The notes below the pieces were generated by a model. That model made no database searches, was not told the DNA's origin, and saw only the letters and a list, made by a program, of their open reading frames with translations. The translations under genes were made by a program, and so were the position numbers. From positions 1 to 64,000 of the forward strand of contig JAIOYV010000011.1 of NCBI GenBank assembly GCA_021740905.1: 64,000 nucleotides of DNA. The letters run 5' to 3'. Every line of letters begins with the position of its first letter. Position 1 is the first letter of the stretch. The stretch comes from Bacteroidales bacterium. GTDB lineage: Bacteria > Bacteroidota > Bacteroidia > Bacteroidales > M50B96. This document shows, in pieces, positions 1 to 7,544 of the stretch.

Positions 1-2
1 AT

Positions 3-116
3 ATGTCCGAATATATCATTGATATTGAAACACATATACAGATCGAAAAATACGATGGGTTACCAAATAATCTATTTCTGGCAGTAAAAAAATTAGGAGT
101 TAATTATAGAAAATAA
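3..116 (+). CDS. Small ORF or 3' end of an upstream gene
   Basis: An open frame of 37 codons runs from an ATG at base 3 to a TAA at 114-116. The frame may continue upstream of the window, so this could be the C-terminal end of a larger protein. The visible product is hydrophilic and has no motif I recognise. It lies just before the Rpn relic and the 219-623 ORF. Confidence 0.25.
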   Translation: MSEYIIDIETHIQIEKYDGLPNNLFLAVKKLGVNYRK

Positions 117-209
117 AGTGCCCGCGAAAATCGGTGTTACATAGAGTTCATCAATATTGAACAGGTCTGAAATCTCTCTCACAGTAAAACCTTTTTTCCA
201 CAGTTTTAA
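114..209 (-). pseudogene. Relic of an Rpn-family nuclease C-terminus
   Basis: The minus-strand translation contains GFTVREISDLFNIDE, which also occurs at the C-terminus of the intact Rpn-family gene at 1014-1973. The DNA of the two places is also clearly alike (131-200 against 1056-1105). Only this short segment remains: no start codon or catalytic domain is attached, and the upstream part of the frame is antisense to the ORF at 219-623. It is a decayed copy of a gene family that multiplies in Bacteroidota genomes. Confidence 0.6.
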
Positions 210-218
210 ATTAAAATT

Positions 219-623
219 ATGATTCTTACAAATTTTGAAATACATGGGAATGGAACGAATAAGATGATTATATTGAATCAAAGTAATTTGAGGCATCTTG
301 AAGATCTGTTGAATACTAAATTAATTAATAGTGGTACTATTTTACATATGATTAATGATATACAGGAAATTCAGGTTAATTGGGGTAGTTTGAGTTCTAT
401 TGTAAATAGCAAATATAATGGGTTCTGGGATATTGAAATATTGACAGAATTTGGGGTTACTGGCACGTGGTTTACATTTGCTGGTTACCCAGAAGCTATT
501 ATATATATATCTGTTGATAATCAAGAGGTTTATATTGAAAATGAGTGCTTCGAAAGTCATCCCACTACTGTATTGTCTGTTACTGATTTTATTTCTGTAT
601 TAAATCAATGGAAAGATATTTGA
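219..623 (+). CDS. Hypothetical protein, 134 aa
   Basis: I do not recognise this protein. It is a soluble, acidic polypeptide without signal peptide or membrane segment, and with many aromatic and beta-prone stretches. Two starts are possible: ATG at 219 or ATG at 264, which would give 119 residues. Size, acidity and position beside accessory elements would fit an immunity-type or SMI1-like protein, but no motif proves this. The low GC content resembles accessory rather than core genes of the window. The only neighbours are Rpn-family relics. Confidence 0.5.
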   Translation: MILTNFEIHGNGTNKMIILNQSNLRHLEDLLNTKLINSGTILHMINDIQEIQVNWGSLSSIVNSKYNGFWDIEILTEFGVTGTWFTFAGYPEAIIYISVDNQEVYIENECFESHPTTVLSVTDFISVLNQWKDI

Positions 624-931
624 TCCTCTTTTAAGCTTTCCATATTTTTTCACCTAAAACAGCAATTATAAATACATCGGTAATAACGCGACGATACTAC
701 CCGACACTATCATCGGTTCTGAATAAGGTTGATCTTCCAAAACCTTTGGAATTCCTGGAGGATTAAATCCAAGAGCTTTTTGAGAAAATTTATTTTAAAG
801 ATTTACAATATAATAAAAGCCCCTGTGGGGATGCTGCTTATATAGCTTTTCATTAGTTTTACCTAACAGGTTCGATTATGAGATTCCTGAGATCGGAGTT
901 TTTATAGTACTTAATCCGGATGTAGGTGGAT
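624..931. other. Gap without a recognisable gene
   Basis: AT-rich DNA between the 134-aa ORF and the Rpn relic. It holds a short GCCCC/GGGG palindrome near 822-834 that resembles the REP-like repeats at 51-55 kb. A GGTTCGATT stretch near 870 looks like a T-arm, but no acceptor stem or anticodon arm can be drawn around it. Confidence 0.4.
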
Positions 932-986
932 TGCAGTTGTCATGGCTGATCTCCCTCCTTCTTCTAAATGGTTTTTAAGGGTTCTA
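932..986 (-). pseudogene. Second relic of an Rpn-family gene
   Basis: This segment aligns with 1222-1272 inside the intact Rpn gene; both share the stretch TTGTCATGGCT and CCTCCTTCTTCT. It corresponds to the EEGG...AMTTA part just before the KIEG repeats of the intact protein. No open frame surrounds it, so it is a fragment. Confidence 0.45.
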
Positions 987-1013
987 TATGCAATTAAACG
1001 AAATGTGAAGGCA

Positions 1014-1973
1014 TCACTTAATCAACCCATGTTCCCTTAATGTATTTATCACAAAAATCTCGTCAATGTTGAAAAGGTCTGAAATCTCTCTCACCGTAAA
1101 ACCTTTTAATTCATACAATTTGATGATTGTTTCCTTTTGGGTTTCAATTTTCCCTTCAATTTTCCCTTCAATTTTCCCTTCAATCTTCCCTTCAATCTTC
1201 CCTTCCCGTTTTAATTTCATTGCTGTTGTCATGGCTAATTTTCCTCCTTCTTCTGAGATTTTATTTAAGGTTTTTGTTATTTCATCTTTCTCTATCTCAA
1301 CATTGTAGAATAAATAATACAATGTTGTAATCAAATACTCCCGTCCGGCTTCGGTTTCAAGCAAGCTTTCGAGGTTCCTGTATATATCGGATAATTTAAT
1401 CTCCAGTTCATGTTCGTAGAATATGTTCTTCATTAAGCGCAACCCAATTTGTACGGATACTTTATTGAAGAGATTTTCGATTTCTTCATCAGAATAAGTT
1501 GACAGATCTGCCAACAAATAGTCAAAGCCGGGTAGGAACCTTGTCAAAAATCCATCACTTACTGGAAAATACTCTTCAAATTTTTTGTGCTCCCACTTTT
1601 TCTTTCCATGATAAACAATTAGGGGGACAACAGGCACAAGCGGCTGCTTTTGTTTGATGTTGGAATCCCATATCCCCAGGCAATATTTCAGCAATTGGAG
1701 ATGGGGATGAGCGGGCACTTTGCTTTTATGCTCGAACAGCAAAGCGATTTTAATGGAAGATTTGCCAGCATATTGGCAATTGTACACCAAATCGGAGAAG
1801 CTTTCTTTCAAATCCTTGCTGATGTATGAGTTATTGTCGGGTTTTAAAGTCGACAGGTCAAGCCTTTCCAAAAGATTTTCAGGAAAAACGTGGCTGATCA
1901 AATCCATTGCTTCTTCTTTCTTCGAAAAAGTTTCCTTGAAAAATCTATCGTGTGTGTATGCCGGTTTCATCAA
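1014..1973 (-). CDS. Rpn-family recombination-promoting nuclease / PD-(D/E)XK transposase-like protein
   Basis: The 319-residue protein starts MMKPAYTHDRFFKETFSKKEEAMDL, and the HDRFFKETF start is characteristic of the Rpn (RpnA-like, 'Transposase_31') family. Acidic and lysine residues in the N-terminal 150 positions (for example ALLFEHKSK around residue 80) fit the PD-(D/E)XK nuclease core. These proteins cut DNA and stimulate RecA-independent recombination in E. coli. A tract of five GKIE tetrapeptides follows at about residues 258-277, then a helical C-terminus (GFTVREISDLF). Such linkers are typical of the family. A TATTTTTG element at 1990-1997 on the minus strand fits a -7 box. The gene stands alone and is apparently intact. 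Confidence 0.85.
   Translation of the reverse strand: MMKPAYTHDRFFKETFSKKEEAMDLISHVFPENLLERLDLSTLKPDNNSYISKDLKESFSDLVYNCQYAGKSSIKIALLFEHKSKVPAHPHLQLLKYCLGIWDSNIKQKQPLVPVVPLIVYHGKKKWEHKKFEEYFPVSDGFLTRFLPGFDYLLADLSTYSDEEIENLFNKVSVQIGLRLMKNIFYEHELEIKLSDIYRNLESLLETEAGREYLITTLYYLFYNVEIEKDEITKTLNKISEEGGKLAMTTAMKLKREGKIEGKIEGKIEGKIEGKIETQKETIIKLYELKGFTVREISDLFNIDEIFVINTLREHGLIK
1143..1202 (-). repeat. Five tandem 12-bp repeats encoding GKIE
   Basis: Five head-to-tail 12-bp units (TTCAATTTTCCC on the plus strand; the last two have a C for a T) encode GKIE five times in the Rpn-family nuclease. Because 12 is a multiple of three, gain or loss of units changes the linker length without breaking the frame. 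Confidence 0.95.
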
Positions 1974-2070
1974 ATAGCATTTATTGGATCAAAAATACAA
2001 AATGTTTTGCAATGTGCCGGGAATATAAAAAATCCTGAACGAGAGAATGTCCAAATTTTGGTATTTTGCG

Positions 2071-2091
2071 GGCTTGAATAAAAGTCAAGCC
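2071..2091 (+). promoter_or_regulatory. Leader hairpin before the transglutaminase gene
   Basis: GGCTTGA and TCAAGCC form a perfect 7-bp stem with a 7-base loop ending 4 bases before the ATG at 2096. It would sit where the ribosome lands, so it could modulate translation; no effect is proven. Confidence 0.4.
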
Positions 2092-2095
2092 GGAA

Positions 2096-4726
2096 ATGAA
2101 AGTCTATCAATGTATTGGATTATTTGTGCTCGTTCTAAGTTTTGCTTCCTGTAAGCAAGAAGCTCATTTTATTTCCGATCCGGCCTACCTTAAGCTGGTC
2201 GTTGAAAATTTTCGGCTGCAAAAGGAATTTGCCAAAGAACGAGGCAAACAGCTTTTTGAAGTTTTTAATCAGGATTTAAGCCAGGAAGAAGAAGAAGCCC
2301 TTAAATTTCTTTATGCCTTTATGCCAATGGGCGACCTTGCAGATTATGATGGAAACTATTTCCTGTCGATGGTGCGGGCGAGCCTGGAAGCGCGAAAAGC
2401 AATGCCCTGGGGAAAGGATGTCCCGGAAGATATTTTCCGCCATTTTGTGCTGCCTTACCGGGTAAACAACGAAAACCTCGACACTGCCCGACTGGTATTT
2501 TATCGCGCCTTGAAAGACCGGGTTTCAAATTTATCTATGCAGGATGCCATCCTTGAAGTGAACCACTGGTGCCACGAACATGTGACTTACAAAGGGGCAG
2601 ATATCCGCACCTCTGCACCCTTGGCAACCTTGCGGACTGGCACCGGACGGTGTGGCGAGGAATCTACTTTTACAGTGGCAGCCTTGCGATCGGTGGGGAT
2701 TCCTGCGCGCCAGGTTTATGTACCACGTTGGGCACACAGCGACGACAACCACGCTTGGGTTGAGGCATGGGCCGATGGCGAATGGCATTTTTTGGGTGGC
2801 TGCGAGCCTGCCCCTCAACTCGACCAGGGTTGGTTTTCAGAACCTGCCCGCCGGGCTATGCTTGTCCATACAAAAGCTTTTGGAGCCTATTCCGGCCCCG
2901 AAGAAATTATCCACCAAAACAACCAATACAGCGAATTAAATGTGTTGAGCCGATATGCTGAAACGAAGAAGATTTTTGTGAAAGTTCACAATAAAAAGAA
3001 TACCCCAATTGAAAAATGTCAGGTGGATTTTGGATTGTACAACTATGCCGAATTTTTTCTTTTGGCCAGCCTTTCGACCGATAAAAGTGGTTTGTGTGAA
3101 TTTACAACAGGGCTAGGCGATTTGATGATTTGGACCTCAAAGGATGGGCTATTTTCTTGTAAGAAAATTACAGTGGCTGACACGGATACATTGACTATAA
3201 CCCTGGATGGGAATCAAGATCTTAGTCAAGGATTTGAGATGAACCTGTTTCCCCCAAGCCTGAAAGCACCAATAGAAATTTCAGAGGATGGTCTGGATGT
3301 TTGCAAGGCCAGGCTGATGTATGAGGATAGCCTTCGCAATGATTATGAAAGTGGTTTTATTTCGAAAGGGGAAGCTTTTTTGAAGGCTGAAGCTTTTATT
3401 ATGGACAAAGAAGAGGTGTGGGAATTTCTTGAAAAGAGTAGAGGAAACTGGGGTGAGCTTCTTTTCTATCTTGAAAAAGGAAAGGACAATCCAGAGGTTT
3501 TATCTTTGCTCGAAACTATTGCCGACAAGGATTTGCGTGACACTCCTTCGGAAATTTTGCTCGACCACCTTGGCCATTTCAAGAGAAATAATTTGGATGC
3601 GATTTCAGAAGAAGAAATTATGACCTTTGTCTTAAACCCCCGAATCAAAAATGAAATCATAGTACCCTATCGTTCCTATTTTCAGGAAAAATTTGAGGAA
3701 GACTTTCAAGCGAAGTGCCGACAAGATATACATGTTTTGGTCGATTGGATCGATCAGAATATCGTGATCAACAATGAAAAACAATATTACGATTTGCCTA
3801 TCACGCCCATTGGGGTGTATGAGTTGAAGCGATCGAACACCGAATCGCGAAACATCTTTTTTGTTGCTGCTTGCAGGAGTTTTGGCATCCCGTCTCGATA
3901 TGATCTTCCTACACATCTTCCACAAGTTTTAGCGAATGGAAATTGGGCGGATGTTTTTTTCAAAGATGAAAAAATAACTGCCCGGAATGTTTCCATTTCC
4001 TTCAACTTAAAAAACGACCCTGGTTTTACCCCCGAATATTATATCCATTTTACACTTGCTGCCATTCATGATTTTGGCTATAAAACATTGGAATTTGACT
4101 ACAGCGAAAAATGGAACGATTTTCCTGATACCTTGAAATTGTTTCCGGGCAAGTATCTGTTGTCAACGGGCAACCGCTTGGAAAATGGAGAAATTCTTGC
4201 CAACCTCAATTTCTTTGAATTGGAGGATGGAACACATGAAAATGTCGACATCAACATTCGGACACAAGCTTTGGAAATACGCACAATTGCAGAATTCAGC
4301 CTTGAAGGTCTGATTCAAATTGAAGCAAACAAAGAAGTTCTGATTTCAGAAAAAGAAGCTTTTGTGGCTATATTTATCGACCCTGACAAGGAACCAACCA
4401 AACATGTTTTTGCCGACATGGGTAATAAAATAGAGGATTTCAATAGTGAAAACATCCCCTTCTTTTTTATCCTTCCGGCTGAAACAAATCTAGCTTCTTT
4501 TTCAACCGAGAAATATATGGATGTTCCTGAAAAGTCAACATTTTGTTTAGATCGTGGAAATAATTTGTCCAAGCTCGAACTTCAGTTTAAAAAGAAATTA
4601 GGGCGTGACTTGCCTGTGATCCTTGTTTTCATACAACAGGGAGAATTGGTGTATTTATCGCATGGTTACAAGATTGGATTGCCCGATGAAATCTTGAAAT
4701 ACCTGAAACAAATGAATATTGATTAA
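2096..4726 (+). CDS. Transglutaminase-like domain lipoprotein
   Basis: This 876-residue protein has a lipoprotein signal (SFASC, Cys19), so it is probably anchored in the periplasm or outer membrane. A transglutaminase/papain-like core lies at about residues 140-245: Cys186 in GRCGEES and His219 in DNHAWVEAW. The position that usually carries the catalytic Asp reads FLGGCEPAP. As far as I recall, this CEP form with a following GWF and RAMLVHTKAFG block is usual in large Bacteroidota members. A second, degenerate copy of the fold appears near residues 585-620 (ACRSFGIPSR...GNWADVFF). The natural substrate is unknown; peptide or protein processing is an inference from the fold. It is transcribed alone, divergent from the Rpn gene. 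Confidence 0.85.
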   Translation: MKVYQCIGLFVLVLSFASCKQEAHFISDPAYLKLVVENFRLQKEFAKERGKQLFEVFNQDLSQEEEEALKFLYAFMPMGDLADYDGNYFLSMVRASLEARKAMPWGKDVPEDIFRHFVLPYRVNNENLDTARLVFYRALKDRVSNLSMQDAILEVNHWCHEHVTYKGADIRTSAPLATLRTGTGRCGEESTFTVAALRSVGIPARQVYVPRWAHSDDNHAWVEAWADGEWHFLGGCEPAPQLDQGWFSEPARRAMLVHTKAFGAYSGPEEIIHQNNQYSELNVLSRYAETKKIFVKVHNKKNTPIEKCQVDFGLYNYAEFFLLASLSTDKSGLCEFTTGLGDLMIWTSKDGLFSCKKITVADTDTLTITLDGNQDLSQGFEMNLFPPSLKAPIEISEDGLDVCKARLMYEDSLRNDYESGFISKGEAFLKAEAFIMDKEEVWEFLEKSRGNWGELLFYLEKGKDNPEVLSLLETIADKDLRDTPSEILLDHLGHFKRNNLDAISEEEIMTFVLNPRIKNEIIVPYRSYFQEKFEEDFQAKCRQDIHVLVDWIDQNIVINNEKQYYDLPITPIGVYELKRSNTESRNIFFVAACRSFGIPSRYDLPTHLPQVLANGNWADVFFKDEKITARNVSISFNLKNDPGFTPEYYIHFTLAAIHDFGYKTLEFDYSEKWNDFPDTLKLFPGKYLLSTGNRLENGEILANLNFFELEDGTHENVDINIRTQALEIRTIAEFSLEGLIQIEANKEVLISEKEAFVAIFIDPDKEPTKHVFADMGNKIEDFNSENIPFFFILPAETNLASFSTEKYMDVPEKSTFCLDRGNNLSKLELQFKKKLGRDLPVILVFIQQGELVYLSHGYKIGLPDEILKYLKQMNID

Positions 4727-4799
4727 TTGTTATTGATTAATATCCTTTACCCTGTGTTTAGCGTAACTTTCAAAATAAATCCCGCAAAATTGTATTTTA

Positions 4800-4860
4800 T
4801 TAATCTGCGAATCTGTGGCTTTAATAGCCCTTTGAAAAATGCCACAGATTCACAGATTAA
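4800..4860. repeat. Inverted repeat, 20-bp arms
   Basis: Left arm 4800-4819 and right arm 4841-4860 (GCCACAGATTCACAGATTAA) pair over 20 bases with one mismatch around a 21-base spacer. It lies between two convergent genes (transglutaminase and DUF6427). It could serve as a bidirectional terminator-like hairpin or be a dispersed MITE/REP-type element. Confidence 0.75.
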
Positions 4861-4951
4861 AAACATCACACACTATTGGCTCAGATTAATCAATCTGAAG
4901 AATGATTCTGCGCAATTACTAATTTTGAGCAAGTTATATAGACATTCTCAC

Positions 4952-5956
4952 TTAGATAAAAAGCCTATAAATAACCGGGAATAATTGCATACCCAAAATC
5001 AGTATAATAAAAACAACAATAAGGATATTTCCCAGCCAGTGGCTGCGGATTGCAATGAAATAATAGCTCAACAAAAAGGATAGAGGGATTGCAAAAACCG
5101 GCAGCATTTCGATTGAGGCTGACGAGATGAAAAAATATAGTACAAGGATTGTGGCAAAAACAACGAGTAAAACCCGCATGTATTTTCGGGTACTTATTTT
5201 ACTGGTTTGCAGTTCGCCAGCTACTTTAAAACTTGCCAAGATAATCATCAACAACAAAAATAGGAAAAAGACATAATCGGCTATATTTAAGCCAGTACCA
5301 TGATTTTTTAAAAAGAAATTGCTTTCGATTGTGTCCAAAAACCACATCAGGTTATTGCCTACATAAAAATAGCTCAAGCATAAAAAATAGGGCAAAAGAA
5401 TACCTAATATAGTAAGTAGCCAATTCCTAAACGAGAAGTTCCCAAGCAAAACCATGCCCAGCCATATAGCGACAATAAGGTATATCGAATTGAAATAAAA
5501 CAAGCTACTGATAGATATTAAAAGACCCGCATCGAAAAAATTGGTGAAACGGGAATCTTCTTTGTAGGTATCGAACAATTTGTCGAGGGCAAAAAGTAAA
5601 AATACGGCCGCTATCAATCCTGGATGTAAACGGTTCATGGGCAATAGGGCACTTTGCAAAACGATCAAAAAAAAGGCAACCAGATAAGACCTTGTTTCGA
5701 TGATCATGTATTTTTCGTTGATGCGTAGGATCAGGAAGGCCATCACAAAAACCAGAGCAATGGCAGGCAGATTATAGAAAAAGGGATAATCGTTCAGCAA
5801 AAGGTGGATAAGGTAATACAAGGGCATGGGATTTTTGTCAAATACCTGCCAGGTAATTTCTCCCGAAATAAATGTCTGCAACCACAAACCAATCCCAATA
5901 ATGGGGAGCAGCACAATGTAGGAAGCCCTGTTGCTTCGGATGTAATTTAGCAGCAT
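4952..5956 (-). CDS. DUF6427 family membrane protein
   Basis: A 334-residue integral membrane protein with roughly nine to ten hydrophobic segments spread over its whole length and short charged loops. It matches the Bacteroidota-restricted DUF6427 family, recognised by its MLLNYIRSNR-type N-terminus and by its usual place next to purD. No catalytic residue is apparent and the molecular function is unknown. It follows purD by only 12 bases, so the two are very probably co-transcribed. Confidence 0.75.
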   Translation of the reverse strand: MLLNYIRSNRASYIVLLPIIGIGLWLQTFISGEITWQVFDKNPMPLYYLIHLLLNDYPFFYNLPAIALVFVMAFLILRINEKYMIIETRSYLVAFFLIVLQSALLPMNRLHPGLIAAVFLLFALDKLFDTYKEDSRFTNFFDAGLLISISSLFYFNSIYLIVAIWLGMVLLGNFSFRNWLLTILGILLPYFLCLSYFYVGNNLMWFLDTIESNFFLKNHGTGLNIADYVFFLFLLLMIILASFKVAGELQTSKISTRKYMRVLLVVFATILVLYFFISSASIEMLPVFAIPLSFLLSYYFIAIRSHWLGNILIVVFIILILGMQLFPVIYRLFI

Positions 5957-5968
5957 ATTTATCTGTTT

Positions 5969-7237
5969 TTATAAGTCGAAACCAATATCCCTTCTATAAT
6001 TCTTTCCTTCGAATTGAATAATCTCAGCATTCTTGTTCGAGGTTGAAAGAGTTTCGTCTTTGTTTCTTCCATAAGAGCTGATTGCGATTACCCTGCCCCC
6101 ATTGGTTAGGATTTTCCCAATCTGCATTTTGGTCCCTGCATGAAAAACAAGGCTGTCCAAAATGGAGTCAATACCTGTAATCTCTTTGCCTTTTTCGTAC
6201 TCGCCAGGGTAGCCTTCTGAAACCAGCATGATGGTGGATACCGCCCTTTCATCAAATTCAATGGAAGTATCCGAAAGTTTTCCTTGTGCAGCAGCTACCA
6301 GCAAATCGAGAAAGTCACTTTTAATTCGGGGAAGAACAACCTCTGTTTCGGGATCGCCCATGCGCACATTGTACTCGATCACAAAAGGGTCGCCCGCCAC
6401 ATTCATCAAACCAATAAATACAAAACCTTTATAATCGAACCCTTTTTTTTGAAATCCGGAAATGGTTGGTTTGATAATGCGATCCTCGACTTTTTGCATG
6501 AATTCTTTATCAGCAAAAGGGACTGGCGAAACAGCACCCATGCCGCCGGTATTCAATCCGGTGTCGCCTTCGCCAATTCGTTTGTAGTCCTTGGCTTCGG
6601 GGAGTATTTTGTAGTTTTTTCCATCAGTCAAAACAAAAACAGAAAGTTCGATCCCTTTCAGGAATTCTTCGACAACCACAGTGGCACTGGCATTCCCAAA
6701 CTGCCCCTTTAGCATTTTCAGCAGGCTGCTTTTTGCTTCCGCGATATTATCGATAATTAAAACCCCCTTCCCGGCTGCAAGACCATCGGCTTTTAGCACA
6801 TAAGGGGCATTTATTTCTTGCAAAAATTGGTAGCCCTCTTCAATAGTTTCGAGTGTGAAATGTTTGTATGCCGCAGTGGGGATATTATTTTCAGACATGA
6901 ATTCCTTGGCGAATTGCTTGCTTCCTTCGAGCATGGCACCGGCTTTATCGGGACCCACAAAAAGGATATTTCGTAAGTCTGGGTCGTTTTTGAAAAAATC
7001 GCACAGCCCTTTCACCAAAGGATCTTCCGGGCCAACAACAACAAGCCCTATTTTATTTTCCAGTACAAATTTCCGGATGCCCTCAAAATCATCCGCATTG
7101 AGCGGGATATTTGTTCCCGCCTGGGTTGTTCCGGCATTTCCGGGGGCAATATAAAGTTTGTCTAGCTGCTTGCTTTGTGCTATTTTCCAGGCAAAGGCAT
7201 GTTCGCGCCCACCCGATCCAAGTATCAATACATTCAT
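5969..7237 (-). CDS. purD: Phosphoribosylamine--glycine ligase
   Basis: PurD joins 5-phosphoribosylamine and glycine with ATP to give GAR, the second step of purine synthesis in the cytoplasm. The 422 residues match the usual length. The N-terminal domain begins MNVLILGSGGREHAFAWK, followed by GPEDPLVKGL, the ATP-grasp domain (PYVLKADGLAAGKGVLI) and the NVRMGDPETEVVLPR signature. The start is fixed by homology. A CGAAATTA block at 7256-7263 reads TAATTTCG on the minus strand, close to a -7 box, but no -33 element is visible. It is the first gene of a pair with DUF6427. Confidence 0.97.
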   Translation of the reverse strand: MNVLILGSGGREHAFAWKIAQSKQLDKLYIAPGNAGTTQAGTNIPLNADDFEGIRKFVLENKIGLVVVGPEDPLVKGLCDFFKNDPDLRNILFVGPDKAGAMLEGSKQFAKEFMSENNIPTAAYKHFTLETIEEGYQFLQEINAPYVLKADGLAAGKGVLIIDNIAEAKSSLLKMLKGQFGNASATVVVEEFLKGIELSVFVLTDGKNYKILPEAKDYKRIGEGDTGLNTGGMGAVSPVPFADKEFMQKVEDRIIKPTISGFQKKGFDYKGFVFIGLMNVAGDPFVIEYNVRMGDPETEVVLPRIKSDFLDLLVAAAQGKLSDTSIEFDERAVSTIMLVSEGYPGEYEKGKEITGIDSILDSLVFHAGTKMQIGKILTNGGRVIAISSYGRNKDETLSTSNKNAEIIQFEGKNYRRDIGFDL

Positions 7238-7544
7238 GCTTTTTTGTTTTGCCTGCGAAATTAGTAAAATATTGGGGGGCGGGGAAGAAAAATGCAGGTA
7301 AGCTATTTTTTAGCCTCCTATTGCATACTTCCTTAGCCACTCAAAAGGGCTAAGGAAGTAGTTCAAATTCACCTCTTCGCCTCCCGCTTTTAGACGGGAC
7401 AAGTTATCGGCACTTGGCCTTGAGAAGGGGAAGCCCGGTTTGCCAAGAGTCGTCCATAAATTTACTTTGACTACACTTTCAATAGATCCTGTCTCCCCTC
7501 CCCGACGGGAGATGTCGACAGACAGAGGGGTGAAAAAAAATGAT
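7238..7544. other. Intergenic region between purD and the T9SS array
   Basis: About 300 bases hold the purD promoter region, the hairpin at 7327-7359 and a GC-rich repeat-like segment at 7490-7532 (CTCCCC...GGGAG palindrome) resembling the one at 56101-56200. I see no gene. Confidence 0.5.
7327..7359. repeat. Hairpin downstream of T9SS paralog 1
   Basis: ACTTCCTTAGCC (7327-7338) and GGCTAAGGAAGT (7348-7359) form a perfect 12-bp stem with a 9-base loop. It begins in the same way as the array hairpins (CATACTT...TTAGC), so it looks like a diverged member of that family, but lies 185 bases past the stop codon. Confidence 0.7.

Noticed and set aside
860-900. tRNA T-arm-like GGTTCGATT
   Set aside because: No acceptor stem, D-arm or anticodon arm can be paired around it.
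1143-1202. Short regular repeats as a CRISPR array
   Set aside because: Units are 12 bp without spacers and encode GKIE in frame.
4727-4984. 85-codon frame after the transglutaminase gene
   Set aside because: It runs through the inverted repeat at 4800-4860 and into the end of the DUF6427 gene; no family features.
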